From JAGVSZ01 sp035456405 (lineage in GTDB: Bacteria; Pseudomonadota; Gammaproteobacteria; Burkholderiales; SG8-39), in the NCBI GenBank assembly GCA_035456405.1, contig DATIDG010000080.1:1-64000 (forward strand): a stretch of DNA of 64,000 nt, written 5' to 3'. Every line of letters starts with the position of its first letter. Position 1 is the stretch's first letter. The position numbers were made by a program, and so were the translations under genes. Under the pieces are notes generated by a model that was not told the origin of the DNA, did no database searches, and saw nothing but the letters and a program-made list of their open reading frames with translations. Shown piece after piece: positions 23,993 to 32,467 of this stretch.

Positions 23993-24652
23993 ATGACCGA
24001 CGACCCGATCGCGATCGCGCGCGAGAAGCTCTTCACCGCCGTGTTGTCGGACGTGCTGGATGCCGCCGGGCAACGGTCGCAGGCGATGCGTCCCGGCATC
24101 CGGCCGCTCGACGACTCGCTGGTTATGGTCGGCCGCGCGCGTACCGGCCTCTACATGGACATCTATCACGTCCAGCCGGGCGAGAACGCCTACGAGCTCG
24201 AGATCAGGCTGGTGGACGACCTGAAGCCTGATGAGGTGGTCGTGCTCGCTGCAGGAGCTTCTGGCCGGATCGCGCCGTGGGGCGAGCTGCTGTCGACGGC
24301 GTCCCGTGCGCGCCGCGCAGCCGGCTGCGTGACCGACGGACTCGTCCGGGACGTCCGCGCGATTCGCGGGCTCCAGTTCCCCGTCTTCGCGGGCGGCATC
24401 GGGCCTCTCGACACCAAGGGCCGCGGCAAGGTCGTGGCGATCGACGTGCCGGTGGAGTGCGGCGGCGTGGCGGTGCGGCCGGGCGACCTGCTGTTCGGTG
24501 ACGCCGACGGCGTGGTGGTCGTTCCGCGCGAGATCGAAGGAGAGATCCTGGGCGCGGCGGTCGAAAAGGTCGCGGGCGAGGACCGCACGCGCGCGGCGCT
24601 CGAGCGCGGCGAGAAGCTCGCCGACGTTTTCGCGCGGCACGGGATCCTGTAG
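23993..24652 (+). CDS. RraA family protein (aldolase-like)
   Basis: 219 residues from ATG 23993, chosen for the AGGAA ribosome site six bases upstream (GTG 23987 is possible). The RraA fold includes RNase E inhibitors and 4-hydroxy-4-methyl-2-oxoglutarate / oxaloacetate aldolases. Seen: LLSTASRARRAAGCVTDGLVRDVRAI, containing the family's conserved GxVTDGxVRD, where Arg and Asp bind metal and substrate in aldolases. Which activity applies cannot be told from sequence alone. It is convergent with the DUF2069 gene (4 bases apart). Confidence 0.82.
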   Translation: MTDDPIAIAREKLFTAVLSDVLDAAGQRSQAMRPGIRPLDDSLVMVGRARTGLYMDIYHVQPGENAYELEIRLVDDLKPDEVVVLAAGASGRIAPWGELLSTASRARRAAGCVTDGLVRDVRAIRGLQFPVFAGGIGPLDTKGRGKVVAIDVPVECGGVAVRPGDLLFGDADGVVVVPREIEGEILGAAVEKVAGEDRTRAALERGEKLADVFARHGIL

Positions 24653-24656
24653 CGCC

Positions 24657-24998
24657 TCACCGGTCGCACAGCACGCGTGCGCCGAACACCGCGCAGCCGA
24701 AAAGCGCGAGCGTGAGCGCGATCTCCAGTGTCGCCAGTGCACGCGCCGGGCCGGGCTCGGACCATGTCCGCACGACGCCCTCGGCCAGGTACGCGAGGGC
24801 GAGAAACGCGGTCCACTGGAAGGTCCTGCGGCGGCCGTGCAGGAGCCCGAAGAGCGGTGCGAGCAGCGGCAGGGTCTTGAGCACCAGCCACGACCCGCCC
24901 GGGCGCGCCGGCGCGAGCCACAACTCCCAGGCGAGACAGAGGGCGATAAGCGCGAGCAGGCTGCCGACCGCGCCCGCCTGCAGTGCGCGAGCGCTCAT
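24657..24998 (-). CDS. DUF2069 membrane protein
   Basis: 113 residues with four hydrophobic segments: residues about 8-30, 40-60 (KTLPLLAPLFGLLHGRRRTFQW), 63-80 and 88-110. The pattern LPLLxPLxGLLxGRRxTFQW is the DUF2069 hallmark. The family is membrane-bound, of unknown function. The start ATG overlaps the stop of the HugZ-like gene (ATGA), so it ends a three-gene unit with wrbA- and hugZ-like genes. Confidence 0.82.
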   Translation of the reverse strand: MSARALQAGAVGSLLALIALCLAWELWLAPARPGGSWLVLKTLPLLAPLFGLLHGRRRTFQWTAFLALAYLAEGVVRTWSEPGPARALATLEIALTLALFGCAVFGARVLCDR

Positions 24999-25690
24999 CC
25001 GCGCGCGGTGCGAGCCAGCGCGACCAGCGCCTCGCGGGCCTTGCCGGCGTTTGTCACCGGTGCCTCGAACTCGATGCGGAGCCACGCGCCGTCCGCGCGC
25101 ACGTCGATGCCGTCGCAATCGATCCCGACCAGCAGCGCCGCCGCAGGCTCGACGCCGCTCGCGTGGCGGCAATAAGCCCGCAACGCGTCCCCGTGGTCTC
25201 CGTTCATGTGCGCGACGATCCCGTGCTCGGCCTCGTCGAGATGGTTCTCGGGCGGCGCGAAGCTCTGCGGCGTGATCGACCGGACGGCACCGAACCCGGC
25301 GATGTGCCGGACGAACACTGGGCGCAGACGCCAGAACGAGAAGTCGCCAAGGTCGAGCAGACCTTGCGCATCGGGGAAGTAGCGCAGGTAGCGTGCGGCG
25401 ATTGCCGCCGGGTCCACAATGGCCTCGGCGTCGGCAACCAGAGTGAGGCGTGCCGCGGTCTGCACGTCGTCGGCGACGTCGTGCACGAGGAGGCTTGCGC
25501 GCGGATCGGCCGCCATGTTCTTCGTGTGCTCGGCCAACCGGCTCACCAGCACGACCGGCCGCGCTTCGCGATCTAGCACGAACGGCACCACCGAGCCGAA
25601 GGGGTAACCGCCGAGCCGCCGCGACAGCGTGGCAAGCACCCCGGCGTGATGACGCCGGAGGTAGCGGCGCGCTTCGGCGCCCTCGTTCAT
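24995..25690 (-). CDS. HugZ family protein (FMN-binding split barrel, heme-utilisation type)
   Basis: 231 residues. The N-terminal split barrel of the pyridoxamine-phosphate-oxidase superfamily is visible (HHAGVLATLSRRLGGYPFGSVVPFVLD and HTKNMAADPRASLLVHD). The C-terminal DUF2470 domain contains IVAHMNGDHGDALRAYCRH, whose His cluster binds heme in HugZ-type oxygenases. A heme-degrading or heme-binding role is likely; no uptake genes are nearby. The ATG overlaps the wrbA-like stop. Confidence 0.85.
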   Translation of the reverse strand: MNEGAEARRYLRRHHAGVLATLSRRLGGYPFGSVVPFVLDREARPVVLVSRLAEHTKNMAADPRASLLVHDVADDVQTAARLTLVADAEAIVDPAAIAARYLRYFPDAQGLLDLGDFSFWRLRPVFVRHIAGFGAVRSITPQSFAPPENHLDEAEHGIVAHMNGDHGDALRAYCRHASGVEPAAALLVGIDCDGIDVRADGAWLRIEFEAPVTNAGKAREALVALARTARG

Positions 25691-26280
25691 CCGCCCAGGC
25701 GCCGCGCAGTATCAGCAAGACGCTGCCCGAGCGCGATGCAGAGCTGCTTCTCGGTGTCGTCGACCGCGCGGTCCGACGCGGCTCCGGCGTGATGCGAGGC
25801 GCCGTAAGGCGTTCCGCCGGTCGAGGTGCGCATCAGGCCGGGCTCGGTATAGGGCAGCCCGACGATCAGCATGCCGTGATGAAGCAGCGGCAGCATCATG
25901 GAGACGAGCGTCGTCTCCTGCCCGCCGTGTAGGCTCGCGGTCGAGGAGAACACCGCCGCCGGCTTTCCGGCGAGCGCGCCGCTCAGCCACAGCGACGCCG
26001 TCCCGTCCCAGAAGTACTTCAGCGGCGCCGCCATGTTGCCGAACCGGGTCGGGCTGCCGAGCGCGAGGCCCGCGCACTGCACCAGGTCCGCCTGCTCGCA
26101 GTAAGGCGCGCCGGCATCGGGCACCGCGGGCTCGACGGTCTCGACCACGGTCGAGACCTTCGGGACGGTGCGCAGGCGCGCCGACATGCCGGCGACGCGC
26201 TCGACGCCGTGCGCGACCCAGCGGGCCATCTCCTTCACCGCGCCGTGACGGCTGTAATAGAGCACGAGTATGTCGGGCAT
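25687..26280 (-). CDS. wrbA: NAD(P)H:quinone oxidoreductase, WrbA type
   Basis: 197 residues. Flavodoxin-like fold, reducing quinones by two electrons. Seen: VLYYSRHGAVKEMARWVAHGVE (phosphate-binding loop), LALGSPTRFGNMAAPLKYFWDGT (FMN contacts) and FSSTASLHGGQETTLVSMMLPLLHHGM, the WrbA signature. First gene of a unit with the HugZ and DUF2069 genes. A TATAAT lies on the minus strand at 26315-26310, about 30 bases before the start; no good -35 was found. Confidence 0.92.
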   Translation of the reverse strand: MPDILVLYYSRHGAVKEMARWVAHGVERVAGMSARLRTVPKVSTVVETVEPAVPDAGAPYCEQADLVQCAGLALGSPTRFGNMAAPLKYFWDGTASLWLSGALAGKPAAVFSSTASLHGGQETTLVSMMLPLLHHGMLIVGLPYTEPGLMRTSTGGTPYGASHHAGAASDRAVDDTEKQLCIALGQRLADTARRLGG

Positions 26281-26349
26281 CGGCGGCGGTCGGCGGGAGA
26301 GCGGCTGTTATTATACGGAGCGGGTTCCGACCGCCCCGCTCAGGTCCGC

Positions 26350-27570
26350 GTGCGACAGCACCTCCAACGCCTCGCGCACTACACCGTCAGAGTGTGGACG
26401 CGGTTCCGCGACGACGGCTGTGTCGCGCTCGCGGCCAGCCTGACCTACACCTCGCTGCTCGCGCTCGTCCCTCTGCTGACCATCGCGCTGACCCTGATCA
26501 CCGCGTTCCCGGTGTTCCAGGAGTTCATGCGGGGCGTGGATGACTTCTTCGCAAAGAACATGCTCCCGCCGGCGGTCGCGAAGACGGTGACCGGCTACAT
26601 CGAGAAGTTCACTCACAGCGCTGCGGGTCTCACCGCGGCTGGCATCGGCATGCTCGCCGTGGCGGCGATCCTGCTCATGCTGACCATCGAGCGCGCATTC
26701 AATCAGATCTGGCGGGTGACGCGACCGCGCCCCTTGGCCGTGCGCATCCTCGTCTACTGGGGGGTGCTGACGCTTAGCCCGCTTCTGATCGGCATCAGCC
26801 TTACGATCACGTCGTACCTGGTCTCCGCCTCGCTCGGCGTCGCCCGCCACGTTTTCGGCGGGGGCGGGATCGTCCTCGCCGCCGTTCCGGTCGTCCTGAC
26901 GGCTGCCGCGTTCACACTCGTTTACCTGATCGTGCCGAACCGGCCGGTCCGGTTCGTCCACGCCGCGATCGGCGGCGTCGCTGCGGCGGTGCTGTTCGAG
27001 GCGATGAAGCGGGCCTTCGCGCTCTACATCGCCAAGTTCCCGACCTATGCGCTCGTCTATGGCGCGTTTGCGGCGGTGCCGATATTCCTCGTGTGGGTGT
27101 ATCTCTCGTGGGTCGTGACGCTGCTCGGCGCGGTGATTGCGGCGCAGCTTCCCGACTACGGCGTTGGGCGTGCAGTGCACGGCGCCCGGGAGCCGGCCGC
27201 CACGTTCCGGGCGGCGCTCGACATCCTGCGCGTGCTGGTGCGTGCGCAGCGGGACGCGCACACGCTGGACACGAGGCGCTTGCTGGGTCAGGCCGGCGTA
27301 TCGACGGAGATGGGCGAGCCGGTGCTTGACCGGCTCGCGAGCGGGGGCTTGGCGGCGAGGGTGGTCGGCCAGCGCTGGGCGCTGACGTGCGACCCGGACG
27401 TCGTGCGGCTCGCCGACGTCTATCGCGGGCTCGTGTTCGACGCGAAACGCGGCCGGAAAGGCGCGCCTGACGCTACGATCGACGCAATCATCGAGCGCGC
27501 CGCGGCGGGTGTCGCCGCGGCGCTCGACGCGCCGTTACGAACGCTCGTGGAGGAGCCGCCGCGAGCCTAG
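26350..27570 (+). CDS. YihY/BrkB family inner-membrane protein
   Basis: 406 residues from GTG 26350; the reading frame extends upstream over the wrbA start, which cannot be coding for both. Six or so membrane segments with the characteristic DDGCVALAASLTYTSLLALVPLLTIAL near the N-terminus and YGAFAAVPIFLVWVYLSWVVTLLGA near residue 235. The family was once called RNase BN, wrongly. A soluble C-terminal part of about 130 residues (from EPAATFRAALDILRVLV) looks like a winged helix. Role unknown, envelope-linked. Confidence 0.85.
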   Translation: MRQHLQRLAHYTVRVWTRFRDDGCVALAASLTYTSLLALVPLLTIALTLITAFPVFQEFMRGVDDFFAKNMLPPAVAKTVTGYIEKFTHSAAGLTAAGIGMLAVAAILLMLTIERAFNQIWRVTRPRPLAVRILVYWGVLTLSPLLIGISLTITSYLVSASLGVARHVFGGGGIVLAAVPVVLTAAAFTLVYLIVPNRPVRFVHAAIGGVAAAVLFEAMKRAFALYIAKFPTYALVYGAFAAVPIFLVWVYLSWVVTLLGAVIAAQLPDYGVGRAVHGAREPAATFRAALDILRVLVRAQRDAHTLDTRRLLGQAGVSTEMGEPVLDRLASGGLAARVVGQRWALTCDPDVVRLADVYRGLVFDAKRGRKGAPDATIDAIIERAAAGVAAALDAPLRTLVEEPPRA

Positions 27571-27624
27571 ATGAGGTCTGGACAGGCGCTCGCCACGGCG
27601 GGCTTGTCCACAGATGCGGGGAAT

Positions 27625-27651
27625 GGTTGAGGGGGCTGTGGCCCCTTAACC
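27625..27651. other. Hairpin between convergent genes
   Basis: GGTTGAGGGGGC and GCCCCTTAACC pair across a TGTG loop with one wobble and one bulge. It separates the convergent yihY and PilZ genes. No T-tract follows on either strand, so any termination role is uncertain. Confidence 0.4.
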
Positions 27652-27660
27652 AGGGCTTCG

Positions 27661-29169
27661 TCAGGTGACCGCGCTGAACTGCACGAGCTGCACCGACACC
27701 GTCCGCTCCAGCAACCGCGTTGCGCGCACGCGCAGCTTCGACTGGAGGTCGCCGAGACTTAGCTCGCAGGTCGAATCGAGCGGAAAGAGCGGCGCGAGGA
27801 TGGCCGGCGCCTGGTTGAGCGACGGCACCTCGGGCAGCAGCAGGACTTGTTCGGCGTCCTGCGCCGCCCCGCGCGTCTTGCGGATCGACACGGCGCGCGC
27901 AGTCGGGGCGAGTTCCTCGAGCCCGAGCTCGAGGTGCTCGGGGTTGTCGGAGAGCACCCAGCGCACCACGCAGATGTGGCAGGTCTGGCTGTCACGCGTG
28001 CGCAGGCCGATCACCTCGCCGACGCGGATCGACTCCATTGCACCCTTCACGTGCATCAGCGCGAACCCTCGCGGGCTCTCGTTGGTGACCATCCACTCGC
28101 CCGTCGTCATGCGAGCAGCCCCACGCGAGTTCAGGAACTCCCAGATGCCGCGAATGCCGACGCAGATCTCCACGCGCGCGTGCGTGCGCAGCCGGGTGAA
28201 CCGGCGGTTCGGCACCGCGCCCCAATGCTTGACCATGCGGCCCATGAGGTCGCGGAAGGTGGGGTCGGCCGCCTCGGCGGGCAGGCCCACGCTTTCCGGC
28301 GCCTCGCCGGCGGACAGACGCGCCATCTGGTCGAGAAGGGCTTCTGCGAGGGGTAGCGTGTTCAGCAGCAGATCGTGACCTTGCGGGACGGGGTGATGGC
28401 GCTTGGAGAGCGCGTAGCCGGGCACGTCGCGCTGCGACTTGATGAGGAACAGGCCCTGGCCGCTTTTCTGCTGGCCGGCCGGCCCGATTGCTGCGAGGTG
28501 CGCGAAGCGCTCGAGCCAGCCGAGCACGCGGTCGAGGTCGCCCTGCATGAGCTTGAGCGGTTCGGAGAAGGCGACGAGCAGCGCGCGGCGGTACAGTGAG
28601 AGCGCGGTCTCGCCGCCGTCTTCGAGGGCGCGGTTGGCGAGCCCGCGACGCAGCGCGAACTGATAGAGCTCGTGGAGCTCGAGCCAGACCGACTTCGGGT
28701 TGGTCGCGTACATCCGGTAGCCGAGCTTCAGGCGTTCCGCCAGCATCTGCATCGCGCGCACGACCGGCAGCAGTGCGCGGCCGCTGGAAGCGAAGCCGAA
28801 TAGGCGGCGCGATTGTTCCACGAGCAGCAGCTTGTAGGAGTAGGCGAGCTCGGTGAGAAGGTCCTCGGCGAGCGCGGCCGCATTGCGGCTCGACATCGAC
28901 AGGGGCAACGTGCCCGAAGCGAGCGCGGCATCCAGCCGCGGCACCAGCAGCTCGACGTATCCCAGGATGCCTTCGGTCACGTCTTGGCGGAGGGTGATCC
29001 GTACGCGGCTCCGGTTGAACGGCACGAGCTGCTCGAGCAGCATCCGGCCGGCGCGGAGCGGGTCGCCCTTGGGCAGCGAGGCGAGCCAACCCGGGACCTG
29101 CTCGGGGGATAGCTCGGACCGCGGCGGCTCGCCCTCAGGCGCCTGCGGCAGGCTCAAGTGCAGTGGCAT
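27661..29169 (-). CDS. PilZ-domain protein with long N-terminal region
   Basis: 502 residues from ATG 29169, with GGGAG six bases upstream. The first two thirds are helical, with no named domain, and include LLTELAYSYKLLLVEQSRRL. The PilZ-like domain (about 340-450) shows the c-di-GMP binding pattern: Arg-rich NRRFTRLRTHARVEICVGI and, 45 residues on, the N-x-S-x-x-G motif in MVTNESPRGFALMHV. So c-di-GMP binding is plausible. A frame-disrupted paralogue lies immediately upstream (29472-30999). Convergent with yihY. Confidence 0.82.
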   Translation of the reverse strand: MPLHLSLPQAPEGEPPRSELSPEQVPGWLASLPKGDPLRAGRMLLEQLVPFNRSRVRITLRQDVTEGILGYVELLVPRLDAALASGTLPLSMSSRNAAALAEDLLTELAYSYKLLLVEQSRRLFGFASSGRALLPVVRAMQMLAERLKLGYRMYATNPKSVWLELHELYQFALRRGLANRALEDGGETALSLYRRALLVAFSEPLKLMQGDLDRVLGWLERFAHLAAIGPAGQQKSGQGLFLIKSQRDVPGYALSKRHHPVPQGHDLLLNTLPLAEALLDQMARLSAGEAPESVGLPAEAADPTFRDLMGRMVKHWGAVPNRRFTRLRTHARVEICVGIRGIWEFLNSRGAARMTTGEWMVTNESPRGFALMHVKGAMESIRVGEVIGLRTRDSQTCHICVVRWVLSDNPEHLELGLEELAPTARAVSIRKTRGAAQDAEQVLLLPEVPSLNQAPAILAPLFPLDSTCELSLGDLQSKLRVRATRLLERTVSVQLVQFSAVT

Positions 29170-29471
29170 CTCCGGCTCCCAGTCAGTGTTGTAGATAGGC
29201 CGTAGTTCTCGGGACCTTGCGCAGAGCGTTCGCAAGGCTCATGCCAACGGTCGCGCCGCCCCCGCGGGTGGGCGTGAAATCGGTCCGCTCATGACACTGG
29301 AATAAGCGGCGGCAAGCGACCGGACGCGAGTCTAGCGGAAGCGCCAGACGGTGCCGTGAGTTTCCGCACACGCCGCGTGCTGGGGCGGTTGGTGTGCTGC
29401 GGTGCGGTTCCGGGAGCCGGGACGAAGGGTATTGCTGCGCGGGTGCGTGTGACGCCCTTGCGTCAGGCGCG

Positions 29472-30999
29472 TCAGGCCGGCGGCGTGAACGACGTCACGC
29501 GGCCTGGGGGCGACGACCTCGATCAGCTCGACACTCGGGGTCTTCTCGATGACGCGCCCGACGCGCAGCGCGAGTCGGCCACGCCAGTGCCGGAGGCTCG
29601 ATCGCTGGCGCGCGCTTCTGCGCGGGTATCTCGGGGAAGAAGAGCACCGGCTCGGCCGTCACCGGCGCCTGCTCGTGCGGCTTGTAGCCCGCGGGCACGA
29701 CGAGCGGCGCGATCTACTGCAGGCCGAGCTCGAAGTGCTCCGGGTTGTTGGACTGGATCCAGCGGACAAAGCACACGTAGAGCGTGCCGTGCTCCCGCGA
29801 CTTGACGGCCACGATCTCCGACGTCGATCGGCGGCACCGCGCCCGACATGAACTTCAGCCCGAATCCGCGCGCGCTCTCATTGGCGATGATCCACTCGCT
29901 CGCCTTCGCCGGCTGCTCGCGAATGGTGATGTCCGCCTCCGGCGTCTCGGCGGGCGCATCGGCCCGCAGTACTCGCCAGATCTCGCGCAGGCCGACCCAC
30001 AGCTCCACGCGCGGGTGGAAGCGCATGCGTGCCTGGCGCTGCTTGCGGGGTCGCCGCGCCAGTGCATGACGAGCCGCTGCATGAGCTCCGGGTAGCCGGG
30101 CGTGCGCGCCTCGTCGGGCAGCGCCAGCATCGCCGGCGCGACGCCGTCGCGGAGCTTTTTCAGCTGGGTTTCGAGACGCTCGACGAGCCGATGGGTAAGG
30201 AGCACGAGCTCCCCATTCTCGAGTCCCATGTCGACGCGCTTGGTGTAGGCGGCGCCGGGCTTGTCGCTGCGCGGATCGATCGCGAAGACGCACGCCGGGT
30301 TGTCGAGCCTCACTCCGGATGCGATCTCGGCGAGGTCGCCGTGCGCCGCGAGGTAGGCCTGCACGCGCGAAAAATCGCCGTGTGCGAGCTTGGTGGGTTG
30401 GGCGAACGCGAGGAGGAGCGTCTCGCGGTATATCCTCAACGGCGAAATGCGCGGCGAGTCCGTCTCACGTTCGGCGATTCCCCAGTCACGCGCGATGCGG
30501 AAGAGCTGATGCAGCTCGGCCCACACGGCGCCGGGGCTGCGTGCGTACAGGCGCTGGCTGAGCGCGAGGCGCCGGGCGTGAAAATCCATCGCGCGCGTAG
30601 GGGCGTGTGCAGCTGGCTTTTGAATCCGATTGACAGAAAGGCTCGCGGCGCGGCGGCGACGGCGTTCGTGTAGCCGGCGGCGAGTTCCTCGAGCACTTTC
30701 TCGATGCAATACGCCGCTTCGCGCAGCGCGGCCGAGAGCGGCGGCGTCACCTTCGCGACGCGCACTTCCAGCTGCGGCAGGAGCCAGTCGACGTGGTCGC
30801 GCACCATGTCCAGCAGGCGCAGGCGCTGCCGTCCTTGGAGCTCGGCGCGGTTCAGCTCCACCAGCTTCACGATGAGGGTGCGGGCGGCGCGCTTCGGGTC
30901 GTTACGCGGCAGCGTATTCAGGAACGCGCGCATCTTCTCGGGCGAGAAGTCGCTTTCGCCCGCTGCGCTGCGTCCAGCCGCGATAAAATTCAGGAGCAT
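29472..30999 (-). pseudogene. Decayed tandem paralogue of the PilZ-domain protein
   Basis: Read on the minus strand, homologous segments in different frames line up end to end with the intact gene at 27661-29169: MLLNFIAAG...RAFLSIGFKSQLHTPLRAR, then AMDFHARRLALSQRLYARSPGAVW, then RKQRQARMRFHPRVELWVGL with NESARGFGLKF, then EIVAVKSREHGTLYVCFVRW. Frame changes fall near 30590, 30045, 29820, 29600 and 29507, plus an in-frame TAG at 29714-29716. Total length, about 509 codons, matches the intact copy. The PilZ motifs are still legible, so the loss is recent. Confidence 0.82.
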
Positions 31000-31120
31000 C
31001 GTGTGTTCGTATCGTGCGTTGCTCGCGTATCGACGGGATTTCAGCAAAGTCCATCCCGGCCGCACGTGGAATATTCCGCGTGACCTCGCAGTGCAACGCT
31101 GACGTGAAGGACTGCGCACA

Positions 31121-31855
31121 ATGACCTCGGCATCGAGCCTCCTGTCCGCCAAGCCGATCGCGCCCCGCGACCGGCTGATCGTCGCGCTCGACGTCGCCAC
31201 GGCCGGCGAGGCGCGCGCGCTGGTGTCGATGCTCGGCGAAACCGTGACTTTCTACAAGGTCGGACTCGAGCTCTTTATGGCGGCTGGGTACTTCGAGTTG
31301 GTCGACTGGCTCGTGAAGCAGGGCAAGCGCGTATTCGTCGACCTGAAGTTCTTCGACGTGCCGGAAACCGTCCGGGGCGCAGTGCGCGGCCTGCGCAATC
31401 GTGGCGTCACCTTCGCTACCGTGCACGGGAACCAGGCTATGCTCGAGGCAGCGGGAGCGGAGAAGGGCGACCTGAAGATTCTCGCGGTCACCGTGCTCAC
31501 CAGTCTCGACCGCGGCGACCTCGACGATCTGGGGTTCAAGTGTGACGTCGCCGAGCTGGTGTTGTCGCGTGCGCGGCGCGCTCTCGCGGCCGGGTGCGAC
31601 GGCGTGATCTCGTCGGGTCTCGAGGCGCCGATGCTCAAACGCGAGCTGGGCGAGCGCATTCTCGTGGTCACTCCGGGTATCCGTCCCGTGGAGAACCGGC
31701 CGGCCGACGATCAGAAGCGGACAGTCGATGTGCCCCAGGCGTTCGCCAATGGGGCGGACTACATCGTGGTGGGGCGGCCGATCCGCAACGCGTCCGATCC
31801 GCGCGCGGCGGCCGAGTCCGTTCAGGCGACGATCGCGCGGATTTTCCCAGGCTGA
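31121..31855 (+). CDS. pyrF: Orotidine 5'-phosphate decarboxylase
   Basis: 244 residues. Last step of UMP synthesis. Class I-type bacterial enzyme: RLIVALDVATAGEARALVSML near residue 20, VFVDLKFFDVPETVRGAVRG with the catalytic Asp-Lys-Asp-like charge network (KxxDxP pattern: DLKFFDVP), and VTPGIRPVENRPADDQKRTVDVPQAFANGADYIVVGRPI. The ATG at 31121 is preceded by GAAGGA. Divergent from the PilZ pseudogene and convergent with the transglycosylase gene. Confidence 0.95.
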   Translation: MTSASSLLSAKPIAPRDRLIVALDVATAGEARALVSMLGETVTFYKVGLELFMAAGYFELVDWLVKQGKRVFVDLKFFDVPETVRGAVRGLRNRGVTFATVHGNQAMLEAAGAEKGDLKILAVTVLTSLDRGDLDDLGFKCDVAELVLSRARRALAAGCDGVISSGLEAPMLKRELGERILVVTPGIRPVENRPADDQKRTVDVPQAFANGADYIVVGRPIRNASDPRAAAESVQATIARIFPG

Positions 31856-31864
31856 AGGCCGGAT

Positions 31865-32467
31865 TTACGCCATGCGGCCCTGGTACTTGTACGTCCCGCG
31901 CCAGGCGGCGAGCACGAGGTTCGGGTAATCGGGTTTGCCGAGACTGCCATTGTAGCGCCCGAGTGCGCGGTACAGATCGCCCTTCTCGATGTCCAGGTAG
32001 TGCCGCAGAATCACGCACCCGTAGCGGATGTTGGTCCGCAGGTGGAAGAGATTGTGCTCCCCCACGCCGATCAGGCCGATCCAGAACGGCATCACTTGCA
32101 TCAGGCCGCGCGCGCCTGCCGTCGACACGGCGTACTTCTTGAATCCGCTCTCGACATGGATGATGCCGAGCACGAGTTGCGGATCGAGCCCGGCGCGCGT
32201 CGCCTCGTAGTGCACCGTCTTCAGCAGCTCGATGCGGTACTTGGAATCGGGGACCCGCTTCGCAAGACGGTCGGACATGTCGAGCAGCCAGCGGTAGCCG
32301 TCCTCGGGATGCTTGAACCGGAGCTGCGGCACGCCCTTGTCGCTTATGGCGCGGGACATCGCCGCCTGCACGCTTGCCGACAGCGGCTCGTACTGCTGCG
32401 CACCCGCCTGCGCCGCGTGCGGCGCCGCGGCGACGGCTGCGAGCAATAGCGTCAGGAATGTGCGCAC
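31865..32467 (-). CDS. Lytic transglycosylase, SLT fold
   Basis: 200 residues with a signal peptide (MRTFLTLLLAAVAAAPHAAQA). SLT domain: LVLGIIHVESGFKKYAVSTAGARGLMQVMPFWIGLIG (catalytic Glu in HVESGF, near 125) and ALGRYNGSLGKPDYPNLV. It cleaves peptidoglycan glycan strands, leaving 1,6-anhydro ends. The ATG overlaps the proS stop (16 bases), so proS and this gene are likely one transcript. Its product could feed AmpD-type recycling. Confidence 0.9.
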   Translation of the reverse strand: MRTFLTLLLAAVAAAPHAAQAGAQQYEPLSASVQAAMSRAISDKGVPQLRFKHPEDGYRWLLDMSDRLAKRVPDSKYRIELLKTVHYEATRAGLDPQLVLGIIHVESGFKKYAVSTAGARGLMQVMPFWIGLIGVGEHNLFHLRTNIRYGCVILRHYLDIEKGDLYRALGRYNGSLGKPDYPNLVLAAWRGTYKYQGRMA

